Shown: piece by piece, positions 28,741 through 38,026 of the stretch
Position numbering within the stretch: position 1 is the first letter of the stretch
Layout of the letters: every line of letters starts with the position of its first letter
Assembly (NCBI GenBank): GCA_903871875.1
Contig: CAIQIR010000017.1
Coordinates: 1-64,000, forward strand
Reading direction: 5' to 3'
DNA: 64,000 nucleotides
Origin: an uncultured Schlesneria sp.
GTDB lineage: Bacteria; Planctomycetota; Planctomycetia; Planctomycetales; Planctomycetaceae
Notes under the pieces: generated by a model
Told to the model about the DNA's origin: nothing
Databases searched by the model: none
What the model saw: the letters and a program-made list of their open reading frames with translations, nothing else
Made by a program: the position numbers and the translations under genes

Positions 28741-30200
28741 GGGGATTTCTCCGTGGCCAATGAATAGATCACGGCCTTCGAACTGGTGTATTCGTGCACG
28801 GCCTCGTCATATCCCAACTCGGCCCCGATCCCACTCATTTTGTAGCCAAACACAGGAACGTTCGGACGCAGGGCCCCTCCACCATTAATGGCGATTCGAC
28901 CTGCCCGCAATTGACGCGTCACGCGGAGCGCCCGCGTCCCGTCCGACGTCCACAAGTTGGCCATCAGGCCGAATTCGCAATCGTTGGCCAAACGCACCGC
29001 TTCGGCCTCATCACGATACGTCAGGACGCTCAGCACCGGACCGAAGACCTCTTCACGGGCAATCGTCATGGGAGCGGTCACGCGATCAAAAATTGTCGGT
29101 GGATAGAAACAATTGTTCGCATCTTTCGAAAGCGAGCCGGTCAGGACGCAGCGTGCTCCTTCGTGTTTGGCCCGTTCGACGAAACTGTTCACCGTCGCCA
29201 GATGCTGGGGCGTCGCCAGGCATCCCAGTTGCGTTTTCGGATCGGTCGGATCTCCCTGCCGCAGCGTTTTCACTTTGGCGACGATCCGCTCCATCAACTC
29301 GTCATGCTGGCTTTCATGGACCAACAGCCGCGAACCCGCCACGCAAACCTGGCCCAGATTGTAAAAGATTCCCGTAATCACGCCGTTCACGACCATGTCG
29401 AGCGGCGCGTCAGGAAAGACCAGGCTGGGTGTCTTTCCGCCCAGCTCCAGCATGACCCCCTTCATGCCGATCTTGGCAGCTTCCAGCATCTGTACGCCGG
29501 TTTGATGCCGGCCGGTAAATGTGATTTTGTCGACCCCCGGATGCCGCACCAGCGCCGTCCCCGCTTCCGCACCCGTCCCATGCACGACATTCAGCACGCC
29601 CGGCGGAAAACCGACTTCATGAGCCAGTTCCGCCAGCATCAAGGCCGACAGCGGCGAAACCTCTGACGGCTTCAGCACGACAGTGTTGCCACACGCCAAA
29701 ATCGGTGCCAGCTTGATCGCCGCATTGGTTAAGGGAAAATTCCAGGGAACGATCGCCGCAATCACCCCCATCGGTTCGCGAAACTGCATCGTCACATTGT
29801 CGGGCAATGTTCCATAACACTTGCCGGCAATTTTGTCGGGCAGGCCCGCGTAACTTTCAAACAGATCGGCTGCACACGGCACGTCAAAACCGACCGTGTC
29901 GCGAATCGGCTTGCCGACATTCAGCGTGTCGGTCATTGCCAGATCGTCGAGTTTGGCCCGAATCCGTTCTGCCAACTGAAAGATCATGCGACCACGGGCA
30001 AGTGCGTCCAACCGAGGCCACGGCCCCTCGTCGAACGCCCGGCGAGCGGCCTGAACCGCCCGATCGACATCGACGGCATCGGCCAGTGCAACCGACTCCA
30101 GGACCGATCCCGTGGCCGGATTCAGCACCGTCCAGGTTCGACGGGCAGCCCCGTCCACCCACGCTCCATCAATATAAAGTTGGTTAGGCCAGCGCGGCAT
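28728..30200 (-). CDS. Aldehyde dehydrogenase (NAD(P)+-dependent)
   Basis: A 490-residue member of the ALDH superfamily of usual length, close in style to betaine/aminoaldehyde dehydrogenases. VPWNFPLTNAAIKLAPILAC marks the cofactor region, LELGGKTP holds the general-base Glu, and NLGQVCVAGSRLLV holds the catalytic Cys. ATG 30200 has GGAAAAGG upstream; the frame is open to 30254. It is the first gene of the operon ALDH, D-threonine aldolase-like, aldo/keto reductase, PhyH oxygenase, and probably oxidises the aldehyde released by the second enzyme. Confidence 0.93.
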   Translation of the reverse strand: MPRWPNQLYIDGAWVDGAARRTWTVLNPATGSVLESVALADAVDVDRAVQAARRAFDEGPWPRLDALARGRMIFQLAERIRAKLDDLAMTDTLNVGKPIRDTVGFDVPCAADLFESYAGLPDKIAGKCYGTLPDNVTMQFREPMGVIAAIVPWNFPLTNAAIKLAPILACGNTVVLKPSEVSPLSALMLAELAHEVGFPPGVLNVVHGTGAEAGTALVRHPGVDKITFTGRHQTGVQMLEAAKIGMKGVMLELGGKTPSLVFPDAPLDMVVNGVITGIFYNLGQVCVAGSRLLVHESQHDELMERIVAKVKTLRQGDPTDPKTQLGCLATPQHLATVNSFVERAKHEGARCVLTGSLSKDANNCFYPPTIFDRVTAPMTIAREEVFGPVLSVLTYRDEAEAVRLANDCEFGLMANLWTSDGTRALRVTRQLRAGRIAINGGGALRPNVPVFGYKMSGIGAELGYDEAVHEYTSSKAVIYSLATEKSPWPE

Positions 30201-30344
30201 CAGATGACCTTTTCCGCTTGAGTCACATGAGTTTCGGCTACCAAAGCGAACCAAACGTCAGCCAGACCTGTCTCGAACCCCTGTTCCGCCGGCCCCGGTT
30301 CCTCGGTTCATCAGGCCCCGGTTTTAACATCTTTGGAATCAATA

Positions 30345-30404
30345 GTGACCTGAAAATCAACTCCACCCCCTGTCTCAACGGGCAGAAACCGATTTCAGGG
30401 TCAC
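30345..30404 (+). promoter_or_regulatory. Structured 5' leader candidate upstream of the Cys/Met PLP-enzyme gene
   Basis: GTGACCTGAAAATC (30345-30358) pairs with GATTTCAGGGTCAC (30391-30404) with one bulge on each side of the stem. The enclosed 32 nt can form a second hairpin, CTGTC/GGCAG, with one G-U pair. The element ends 109 bp before ATG 30514. It does not match the SAM riboswitch classes by eye. It could be a cis-regulatory RNA or a palindromic binding site between the divergent ALDH and PLP-enzyme genes. The rest of 30201-30513 holds no gene. Confidence 0.4.
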
Positions 30405-30513
30405 GTTTCGCCTGATTTGGATTGCAAATCGTTCGTCTCGATTGTCGACGGTAGGCTTTCCCCCTTAACATGTCGCTCCGATTTTGATGTTGTTTTCGCA
30501 AAGGATGGTTCTC

Positions 30514-31653
30514 ATGCAGTTTGAAACCCGCTGTGTGCATACGGGCGTCGAAAAGGACGCCACTTTCAACAGCGCTACGACCCCAATTTATCCCTCGTCC
30601 ACCTTCCGCTGGGACGATCTGAACACCCATCGTGGGTTTGACTATACGCGCAGCGGCAACCCCACTCGACGCGCTCTCGAAGAAAATCTCTTCGCCCTCG
30701 AAGGGGGCATCGATTGCCGAGCGACCTCCACCGGAATGTCGGCCATCGCCGCAACGATGCACTTGTTCCAACCCGGCGACCAGGTCATTGCCGGTCACGA
30801 CATCTACGGCGGAACCTATCGGCTGTTCGATGCGGTTTTCCGCAAAATGGGGATCGACTTCGTATTCGTGCGGATGGGTGATCCTGAAAATGTTCGGAAG
30901 GCCATGACGGCCAAAACCAAATGTGTCTGGATCGAAACCCCCAGTAACCCCCTGCTGAACATTGTGGATATGGCGGCCATTTGCAAAGTCGCGAAGTCGG
31001 GTGGGGCGATGACCATCGCCGACAACACGTTCCTGTCGCCCTATCTGCAACGGCCGTTCGAACATGGCGTCGACATCGTCGTCCATTCCACGACCAAATA
31101 TCTGAATGGACATTCTGATGTCGTCGGCGGATGCGTCATCACGAATCAGAAGGAACATGCGGAAAAGATCAGCTACATCGTCAACGCACTGGGTCTGGCC
31201 TGTTCGCCGTTCGATGCCTGGCTGGTCTTGCGAGGCGTCAAGACGCTGGGTCCGCGGATGGAAGCCCATCAGCGCGGCGCGATGGCCCTGGCTAAGTTCC
31301 TCGATCAACATCCACGCGTCAGCCATGTCTACTACCCGGGACTCACTGATCATCCGCAGCACGAGTTGGCCAAGCGTCAGCAGTCGGGTTTCGGCGCGAT
31401 GCTCAGTTTCGAAGTCAAAGGCGGCCGGCCCGTCGTGGAAAAGGTCGTCGCTGGACTGAAACTGTTCCAACTGGCCGAATCGCTGGGCGGCGTCGAATCG
31501 CTGATCGAATACCCCGACTCGATGAGTCACGCTTCGATGACCGAAGCGGCCCGTCGTGAAGCGGGCATTACCGATTCGACACTGCGTGTGTCGGTCGGCA
31601 TCGAACATCCGGACGATCTGATCGCCGATTTCGCGAAAGCGCTCGCGGAATGA
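30514..31653 (+). CDS. Cys/Met-metabolism PLP enzyme (cystathionine gamma-lyase/synthase family)
   Basis: A 379-residue fold-type I trans-sulfuration enzyme. ATG 30514 has AAGGATGG upstream; the frame is open to 30484. Recognisable are ATTPIYPSSTFRW, YTRSGNPTRRALEE (substrate/PLP phosphate contact), ADNTFLSPYLQRPFEHG (PLP Asp) and the cofactor lysine in VHSTTKYLNGHSDVVGG. The C-terminal SLGGVESLIEYPDSMSHAS is typical of cystathionine gamma-lyase and gamma-synthase. These enzymes interconvert cysteine and homocysteine via cystathionine; which reaction runs here cannot be decided from motifs. A PfkB kinase gene follows 41 bp later. Confidence 0.93.
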   Translation: MQFETRCVHTGVEKDATFNSATTPIYPSSTFRWDDLNTHRGFDYTRSGNPTRRALEENLFALEGGIDCRATSTGMSAIAATMHLFQPGDQVIAGHDIYGGTYRLFDAVFRKMGIDFVFVRMGDPENVRKAMTAKTKCVWIETPSNPLLNIVDMAAICKVAKSGGAMTIADNTFLSPYLQRPFEHGVDIVVHSTTKYLNGHSDVVGGCVITNQKEHAEKISYIVNALGLACSPFDAWLVLRGVKTLGPRMEAHQRGAMALAKFLDQHPRVSHVYYPGLTDHPQHELAKRQQSGFGAMLSFEVKGGRPVVEKVVAGLKLFQLAESLGGVESLIEYPDSMSHASMTEAARREAGITDSTLRVSVGIEHPDDLIADFAKALAE

Positions 31654-31694
31654 TGCGTCCCGAAGTCCTAGTCAATTTCTCGGAGGCCTGATTG

Positions 31695-32738
31695 ATGCAG
31701 CTGCCACGGCTGAATGAGCTCCTGACGCGCTTTCCCCAACATCGGATTGCCGTGCTGGGCGATTTTTTCCTCGACAAGTATCTGGAAGTCTCGCCCGAAT
31801 TGGCCGAACCCAGTTTGGAAACGGGACGAGTGGCCCATCAGGTGATGGCGATTCGCCGTTACCCAGGGGCCGCCGGAACCGTGGTGAACAACCTGGCGGC
31901 GCTAGGAGCGGGTCGGCTGCATGCGATTGGTGCCGTCGGTGATGACGGCGAGGCGTTCGATCTGTGCCAGGGACTGAACCGCATCGGTTGTTCCACGGAT
32001 GGACTGCTACGCTGCCCGGAATTGATGACGCCCACCTACCTCAAACCTCACGATCAACATGTCGCGGGTCTGGCCGGCGAACACTCGCGATACGACACCA
32101 AGAATCGCGTGCCCACACCGCAGGCGATCGTCGATCGCGTCGCCCAGGAACTGGAACGGGTGCTGCCGCAAGTGGATGCACTATTGGTCATGGACCAGGT
32201 CGAAATCGCTGATTGCGGCGTGGTGACGTCAACCTTGCGAAACCGCGTGGCGGAACTCGCCAAACAGTTCAGCAAGGTCATTTTCTGGGCGGACAGTCGT
32301 CGCTACATCCGCTCGTTCCGCAATACGATGATCAAAGCCAATCAGTTCGAGGCCGTGCACCGACTAAACCCGGCGGTGGGAGAAGAGATCTCCCAAGATG
32401 AATTGCGGCGGCTGATCCCGGCTCTGCGAACCGAAATGGGAGCGCCCGTGTTCGTTACTTGCGGCGATCGCGGAATTCTCGTCAGCGATCCTGATGTGAC
32501 GCTGGTCCCGGGGGTCAAGGTGACGGGACCGATCGATCCAACGGGTGCTGGCGACAGCGCGTCCGCCGGCGCCGTGATGTCACTGTGTAGCGGAGCGACG
32601 CCGGCCGAAGCGGCCCTGGTTGCCAATCTGGTCGCCTCGATCACGGTCCAGCAATTGGGGACCACCGGCTCGGCCACACCTGATCAAGTTCGCGCGGCCT
32701 TGGCTGTCTGGCAGAACCAGCAGGCAGCGGCCAAGTGA
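31695..32738 (+). CDS. PfkB/ribokinase-family carbohydrate kinase (heptose-kinase-like)
   Basis: A 347-residue ATP-dependent sugar kinase. ATG 31695 has CGGAGGC upstream; a TTG one codon earlier is also open. Motifs are RIAVLGDFFLDKYLE (substrate region), RRYPGAAGTVVNNLAALGA, and the ATP/anion-hole signature DPTGAGDSASAG with the catalytic Asp. FLDKYLE and the DxR segment recall RfaE-type D-glycero-beta-D-manno-heptose-7-phosphate kinases, but no adenylyltransferase domain is fused and no heptose genes are adjacent, so the sugar is left open. Confidence 0.88.
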   Translation: MQLPRLNELLTRFPQHRIAVLGDFFLDKYLEVSPELAEPSLETGRVAHQVMAIRRYPGAAGTVVNNLAALGAGRLHAIGAVGDDGEAFDLCQGLNRIGCSTDGLLRCPELMTPTYLKPHDQHVAGLAGEHSRYDTKNRVPTPQAIVDRVAQELERVLPQVDALLVMDQVEIADCGVVTSTLRNRVAELAKQFSKVIFWADSRRYIRSFRNTMIKANQFEAVHRLNPAVGEEISQDELRRLIPALRTEMGAPVFVTCGDRGILVSDPDVTLVPGVKVTGPIDPTGAGDSASAGAVMSLCSGATPAEAALVANLVASITVQQLGTTGSATPDQVRAALAVWQNQQAAAK

Positions 32739-32849
32739 TCTTGATAACGTACTGCGCAAGCTGAATGCGTTCCGCTTGGATCACAAGTCCGAACAATGTG
32801 TCGTTACCACGATTGATTGTCCCCCCCGCATCTTCCCAAGGAACTTCCG

Positions 32850-33596
32850 ATGAAACTGGCTGCTGCGAATCGATTCTCTGGCATGGCGGTGTTCTGCGCG
32901 TTGGGAGTGCTGGTCGCGACGACACAGATCAGGGCTGACGACGCGTCGGTCGTCACCAAAGCGACGATCGACGGCACCGGTCCCGGCTGGAAAACACTGG
33001 GTGAATCGGACTTCGTTAACGTGAACACCGATCCCGATACCTGGACCTGGAAAGAAGACGGAGTGTTCTGCAAGGGGACACCCGTCGGTGTCACTCGCTC
33101 ACAGAAGAAGTACACCAACTTCGAAATGGTCGCCACCTGGAAACATCTGAAGTACGGCGGCAATTCCGGCATCTTCCTGTGGGCGTCAGAAGAAGCGTTG
33201 ACGGGACTCAAACCGAATTCCCTTCCCCCCGGCGGCATCGAAGTTCAGGTACTGGATCACGGTTACGCCGAACTCTACGAGAAAGAGAACGGCAAGAAGC
33301 CGGATTGGTTCACCACCAATGGCGACGTCTTTCCCGTGGGCAAATCGACGATGAAGCCGTTTCCTCCCATGGCTCCGAACGGCTCACGCAGCTTCCCGAC
33401 GAAGAACTTGAGTAAGGGCATCAACGAATGGAATCATTACTACATTCGGGCCATCAACGGTGAAGTCCGGCTGTGGGTCAACGGCGAAGAAGTCTCCGGC
33501 GGCAGCGAATGCACTCCGAACACCGGTTACCTCTGCCTGGAATCCGAAGGCGCTCCCATTGAGTTCAAGGGATTGCGCATCCGCGAACTGCCCTAA
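32850..33596 (+). CDS. Secreted DUF1080 (3-keto-disaccharide hydrolase-type) protein
   Basis: A 248-residue exported protein with signal peptide (AVFCALGVLVATTQIRADD); ATG 32850 has AAGGAACTT upstream. The DUF1080 concanavalin-like fold is indicated by WKTLGESDFVNVNTDPDTW, the conserved YTNFEMVATWKH, GGNSGIFLWA, GGIEVQVLDHG, WNHYYIRAINGEVRLWVNG and a closing IEFKGLRIRELP. The family is strongly expanded in planctomycetes. Some members act on 3-keto-glycosides, others probably bind or hydrolyse glycans. It stands alone after the kinase gene with its own likely promoter in the 111-bp gap. Confidence 0.9.
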   Translation: MKLAAANRFSGMAVFCALGVLVATTQIRADDASVVTKATIDGTGPGWKTLGESDFVNVNTDPDTWTWKEDGVFCKGTPVGVTRSQKKYTNFEMVATWKHLKYGGNSGIFLWASEEALTGLKPNSLPPGGIEVQVLDHGYAELYEKENGKKPDWFTTNGDVFPVGKSTMKPFPPMAPNGSRSFPTKNLSKGINEWNHYYIRAINGEVRLWVNGEEVSGGSECTPNTGYLCLESEGAPIEFKGLRIRELP

Positions 33597-33864
33597 GACC
33601 GAGCTGCCGGCCGCCGTGCTCCCTCGTCCCGATCCGACCGTGCCATTCGCTGGTGTGGCGCGTTGCCCTGCGCCGCCTGATCGCCTGTCGTTACAACCGG
33701 CATTGGCGGCCGTTCCCCCCCGCTCATCATGACCGGACGATCGATTGTTGATTTCTTGCAACATCGATCCCCGTGACCGCGTCATTCGACCTATGGTTTT
33801 TCCATCACTGGTGGTTCTCATTTCGTTCCGCCAGCCCCGTATGGACTTACTTCTGGAATACGCG

Positions 33865-36198
33865 ATGTCAGCCCCGAAATCGTCGGCGAAGAATTCTGTC
33901 GAGCCAAAGGTCAGCACCTGGCAAATGTCGATGACCATCTTCGTCGTGAGCGTCGTCGGACTGTTGCTCGAGATGATGTTAATCCGCTGGATCGGTACCG
34001 AGATCCGCATCTTCGCCTACCTGCAAAACACGGTGCTGATTGTCTGTTTTCTCGGACTCGGCATGGGCTGCTTCACCTGCAAAAAGCCCATCAACATGGG
34101 GCGTGGCCTGGTCGCCCTGATGTTGATCACGGGCATGCTTTCGATTCCCATCGCTCGCCAAATCGGTGCTGGAATCACCGAGCAACTCAGTGTGTTGAGC
34201 GATTTTGTGATCTGGGGACAAACCAGTTCGACCGGCATCGTCACGATTGTGTTCAATGTCTTATGCGGTTTGATTCTCACATTCGGCATCATGCTGCTGT
34301 TGTGGGAAATCTTCATGCCCATGGGCCGCGTACTGGGCCGGGGCATGAACGATCATCCCAACACCATCCTGGCCTATTCGGTCAATGTCGCTGGCAGCCT
34401 GATCGGAATCTGGCTGTTTGTCCTGCTGAGTGCCTGGGCCACGTCGCCATTCATTTGGGTCGCCGTTTGCGCCGGTTTGCTCGCCTATTTTGCGGGTACG
34501 GCGGCCGAGCGATACAAAAATCTGGCCTGCCTTAGCACAACCGTCGCCTTGGCCGCATTCGCTGGCTATGAAACTGACGCCGTCGAGGTCGCCTGGTCGC
34601 CCTATCAGAAGTTGACACTGGCCCCATCCAAACACGAAAGCTGGCCGGGCGTCAATTTCATCTATGTGAACAACACGGGCTATCAAGCCTTAGTTGACAA
34701 CAGCGATGCGGCGGTGCGAGCCGACGAGCGTGTCGACCCCGAAACCTACGGGCTGACGCAATACGACTTGCCGATGAAGTTTCATCCCCATCCCCAACGA
34801 GTCCTCGTCGTGGGAGCGGGATCGGGCAACGATGTCGCGGGTGCACTTCGAGCCGGAGCCGAACATGTTGTCGCTGTGGAAATCGATCCAGCCATCATCG
34901 ATTTCGGCCGCCGATTTCACCCCGAACGTCCCTACGATTCAAACAAAGTGATGGTGGTGAACGACGACGCCCGGTCGTATTTCGCAACCAGCACGGAAAA
35001 GTTTGACGTCATTATTTTCGGACTGCTCGATTCCCACACCACGACCGCCATGACCAACGCGCGTCTGGATCACTACGTTTACACGCGACAAAGCCTTGAA
35101 CGAGCCCGCACGCTGCTCGCCGACGGCGGCGTGATGGTACTGAGCTTCGACGCCATGCGGATGTATATCGCCGATCGCATGTCACACTGCATCGAAGACG
35201 TCTTTGGTGAACGGCCGCTGGCCTTCCGCATTACACCCAATGTCCGCAGTTGGGGTGGGACCGTATTCGTTGCCGGCGATCAGGCCACACTGAAAGCGAG
35301 AATCGCGCAGAACGAACGCCTGGGTCACTTGATTGCCGATTGGCAAACCGCCAACCCGCTGTCCATCACCAACAAAACGCGAGTGGCCACCGATGACTGG
35401 CCCTATATTTATCTCGAAAAGCCCACCATCCCAACGCTGTATATCCTGCTGGCGTTTCTGCTCGCCGGACTGGTCGCCTACGGCCGCCATCAACTGGGAA
35501 CAACCGGATCCCTCGTGGATTGGAAGAAAACCGATTGGCACTTCTTCCTATTGGGTACAGCCTTCATGCTGCTGGAAACGCAGAACATCAGTAAAGCCTC
35601 TGTGGTTCTCGGCAACACCTGGCTGGTTAACGCGGTCATCGTGTCAGGCATCATGATGATGATCCTGCTCTCGAATCTGGCAGCTTCGCTCTTCCCGAGA
35701 ATTCCGAAAACGCCTGTGGCATGCTGTCTGATCGGAACCTGTTTGGCCCTGTACTTTGTCGACCTGTCACAGTTTGCCTTCTTGCCGTTCATGACCAAAG
35801 CTGTCGTGGTGGGCTCGTTGACGACCCTGCCCATGTTCTTCAGTGGCTTGATCTTCATCGACTCGTTCGCGAAGACCCAACACAAGGATTCGGCCTTGGG
35901 CGCCAACCTGATGGGAGCCCTCGTGGGCGGTGCCTTGCAGTCGGTAACCTATGTCATCGGTATCAAGGCCCTGCTGCTGGTCGTCGCCGCACTGTACGCC
36001 GCCGCCCTGGCCTGCCGGCCACGCCCCGAACAGGCTCTCGACCAACCAACCGAACGTCACAACGCTAGCCAAGGCGACACGATCGAACAGTCACTGCTCG
36101 AGTCCGTCACGTCGCTGCAAGCCACAGTCCAACCGGGACTCGCATCGTCGGCATTGCCCCAGACGTCGAGCGTCGTTGCCAATCAAGCTGCCCAGTAA
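33865..36198 (+). CDS. Membrane-embedded spermidine synthase-like protein
   Basis: A large protein of ~777 residues, over twice the length of a cytosolic spermidine synthase. About seven N-terminal membrane helices (from FVVSVVGLLLEMMLIRW) are followed by a Rossmann methyltransferase-like domain: VLVVGAGSGNDVAGALRAG (SAM/dcSAM binding), VVAVEIDPAIIDFGRRFHP and FDVIIFGLLDSHTT. Another five or six helices follow before a soluble tail rich in Ser, Gln and Thr. ATG 33865 is preferred (CTGGAA upstream; 33841 also possible). By family it may transfer an aminopropyl or other group from an S-adenosyl donor at the membrane. The acceptor is unknown and polyamine synthesis is not assured. Confidence 0.8.
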   Translation: MSAPKSSAKNSVEPKVSTWQMSMTIFVVSVVGLLLEMMLIRWIGTEIRIFAYLQNTVLIVCFLGLGMGCFTCKKPINMGRGLVALMLITGMLSIPIARQIGAGITEQLSVLSDFVIWGQTSSTGIVTIVFNVLCGLILTFGIMLLLWEIFMPMGRVLGRGMNDHPNTILAYSVNVAGSLIGIWLFVLLSAWATSPFIWVAVCAGLLAYFAGTAAERYKNLACLSTTVALAAFAGYETDAVEVAWSPYQKLTLAPSKHESWPGVNFIYVNNTGYQALVDNSDAAVRADERVDPETYGLTQYDLPMKFHPHPQRVLVVGAGSGNDVAGALRAGAEHVVAVEIDPAIIDFGRRFHPERPYDSNKVMVVNDDARSYFATSTEKFDVIIFGLLDSHTTTAMTNARLDHYVYTRQSLERARTLLADGGVMVLSFDAMRMYIADRMSHCIEDVFGERPLAFRITPNVRSWGGTVFVAGDQATLKARIAQNERLGHLIADWQTANPLSITNKTRVATDDWPYIYLEKPTIPTLYILLAFLLAGLVAYGRHQLGTTGSLVDWKKTDWHFFLLGTAFMLLETQNISKASVVLGNTWLVNAVIVSGIMMMILLSNLAASLFPRIPKTPVACCLIGTCLALYFVDLSQFAFLPFMTKAVVVGSLTTLPMFFSGLIFIDSFAKTQHKDSALGANLMGALVGGALQSVTYVIGIKALLLVVAALYAAALACRPRPEQALDQPTERHNASQGDTIEQSLLESVTSLQATVQPGLASSALPQTSSVVANQAAQ

Positions 36199-36221
36199 TA
36201 CTGATCTTCAGTAAGACCACT

Positions 36222-36271
36222 GGTGTTGGCGGTGCCGAGTCACAAAACAGACTCTGACACCGCCAGCACCC
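36222..36271 (+). terminator. Long hairpin after the spermidine synthase-like gene
   Basis: GGTGTTGGCGGTGCCGAGTC pairs, with two mismatches, with GACTCTGACACCGCCAGCAC around an A-rich 8-nt loop. It lies 24 bp past the stop. There is no T-run; it may be a dispersed palindromic element used as a terminator. Confidence 0.45.
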
Positions 36272-36473
36272 CTCGGTCACTGCCGTTCACCAACAAGCAC
36301 GCGAGTTTCCGTTTTGCCGAGTCGCCTGTCGGACTTCCCCCACGAACGGGCTCGCAATTCTTGGACTAGACCGCCGAACAAAACTCCAAGAAATCCGCGA
36401 TAGCGTTGAACCTGACGCCTCCGAGGCCGTAAAACGTTTTGACCCGTCAAAATGTTTATCGGAGAATGCGATC

Positions 36474-37853
36474 ATGTCGACCTCTTGTTCGTTTCTACGC
36501 GTCGGCCTGTTCGGCTTCGTGATCATGGCACAGGGACTGCCATTGGCCGCAGCCGAGATGAACTGGAAAGCCGGCACGGCTCGCGCGGTGATCACGCCGC
36601 AGAAACCCCTCTGGATGGCCGGTTACGGCGGTCGCACGGCACCCGCCGACGGAAAAGTTCACGAACTGTACGCCCGCGTGGTCGCACTCGAAGATGCTGC
36701 CGGCCACCGTGGAATTATCGTGGCGACTGATCTGTTGGGCATACCCCAAGGAATGTATGACGACATTTGTGTCCGACTGAAACAGCGACACGGTCTCGAT
36801 CGATCGCAGGTGATGCTCAACGCGTCGCACACCCACTGCGGACCGGTCCTTAAGGGTGCATTGCACGACACCTATTCCGTCAACGAACAACAGCTTCGCG
36901 ACATCCACGAGTACTCGGACTTGCTGATAACCGAAATCGTCGACGCGGTCGGCGAAGCGATCGAAAACATGCAACCCGCCACCGTGTCACGCGGCATGGG
37001 GTCGACCGATTTTGCCGTCAATCGCCGCACGAATCGCGAACCCGATGTGCCAACTCTGCGCGAGCAAAACCGTCTGTACGGACCAGTCGACCATACGGTC
37101 CCGGTGCTGGCGGTGAATGATGCCAGCGGAAAACTGAAAGCGGTTATCTTCCACTACGCCTGTCATAACACCACACTCAGCTTTCAGAAGTGGTGCGGCG
37201 ACTATGCCGGCTTCGCTCAGTATGCACTCGAAGCAAAGCACCCCGGCGCATTAGCCCTGTTTTGCATGGGATGTGGCGCCGACCAAAACCCTCTTCCGCG
37301 ACGCACGATCGAACTCTGCGAACAATACGGGAAGAAACTGGCCACGGCGGTCGAAGCCGTTCTCACTCAGCCCCTGACTCCCGTTAACTCGAAACTGGAG
37401 ATGCGCCACTCATTCGTGACACTGGCCATGGATCCGCTGCCCTCCATAGATCAACTCGACAAAATGGCCGCCGAACAGCCGAGTTATTCCCAGCGCTGGG
37501 CCAGTCGACTGCTGAAAGAAATTCGAGCCGGTAAAGTCCACTCCCGCGACTACGCCTTTCCCATTCAGGCTTGGCGACTGGGCGGCGATCAATTGTGGAT
37601 CGCACTCGGCGGCGAAGTCGTCGTCGATTATGTGTTACGACTGAAGGCCGAACAGGGCGATCAGATCTGGGTTAGCGCCTACGCGAACGACGTCATGGCC
37701 TACATTCCCTCGAAACGCGTCCTGCTGGAAGGCGGCTACGAGGGACAAAGCTCGATGATGGTCTACGGACTGCCGACGGAACGCTGGTCGCCCGACATTG
37801 AAGATCGCGTGATCCAAGGCGTGATCGACGTGGTGAAATCACTGGATCGCTAA
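36474..37853 (+). CDS. Neutral/alkaline non-lysosomal ceramidase-family protein
   Basis: A 459-residue secreted protein with a signal peptide ending PLAAAEM. It covers the N-terminal catalytic domain of neutral ceramidase: WKAGTARAVITPQKPLWMAG at the start, the zinc-site motif NASHTHCGP near 118-126, a later FHYACHNTT and CMGCGADQNP, and the C-terminal LAYIPSKRVLLEGGYEG-like block. True ceramidases are ~650 residues with an extra C-terminal Ig-like domain, which is absent here. Family members hydrolyse N-acyl bonds; in planctomycetes the substrate need not be ceramide. It converges on the peroxidase gene across the terminator at 37956. Confidence 0.88.
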   Translation: MSTSCSFLRVGLFGFVIMAQGLPLAAAEMNWKAGTARAVITPQKPLWMAGYGGRTAPADGKVHELYARVVALEDAAGHRGIIVATDLLGIPQGMYDDICVRLKQRHGLDRSQVMLNASHTHCGPVLKGALHDTYSVNEQQLRDIHEYSDLLITEIVDAVGEAIENMQPATVSRGMGSTDFAVNRRTNREPDVPTLREQNRLYGPVDHTVPVLAVNDASGKLKAVIFHYACHNTTLSFQKWCGDYAGFAQYALEAKHPGALALFCMGCGADQNPLPRRTIELCEQYGKKLATAVEAVLTQPLTPVNSKLEMRHSFVTLAMDPLPSIDQLDKMAAEQPSYSQRWASRLLKEIRAGKVHSRDYAFPIQAWRLGGDQLWIALGGEVVVDYVLRLKAEQGDQIWVSAYANDVMAYIPSKRVLLEGGYEGQSSMMVYGLPTERWSPDIEDRVIQGVIDVVKSLDR

Positions 37854-37955
37854 CGCGTCCGCCGTTGGTTCGCCTCTTAGCCATCCTAAGTTCAGTCGGT
37901 CGTTCCTGTCCGAATCGGACCGCCAGCCAACTCCGTCCACAACAAAGAACAAAAA

Positions 37956-37985
37956 CGCCAGACGGCAAAACCGTCTGGCGTTTTT
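37956..37985. terminator. Bidirectional Rho-independent terminator
   Basis: CGCCAGACGG-CAAAA-CCGTCTGGCG is a perfect 10-bp stem followed by TTTTT and preceded by AAAAA. It lies between two convergent genes and can end both the ceramidase-like (+) and peroxidase (-) messages. Confidence 0.92.
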
Positions 37986-38026
37986 GATTGTCTCGCCACG
38001 ATGCACAACGATCCGATCAGCTCGCA

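Noticed and set aside
30345-30404. SAM riboswitch
   Set aside because: The nested hairpins do not show the conserved cores of the known SAM riboswitch classes, so it is reported only as an unassigned structured element.
30238-31608. Open frame of 456 codons on the minus strand
   Set aside because: Antisense to the cystathionine-lyase-family gene, no protein-like motifs, typical GC-driven shadow frame.
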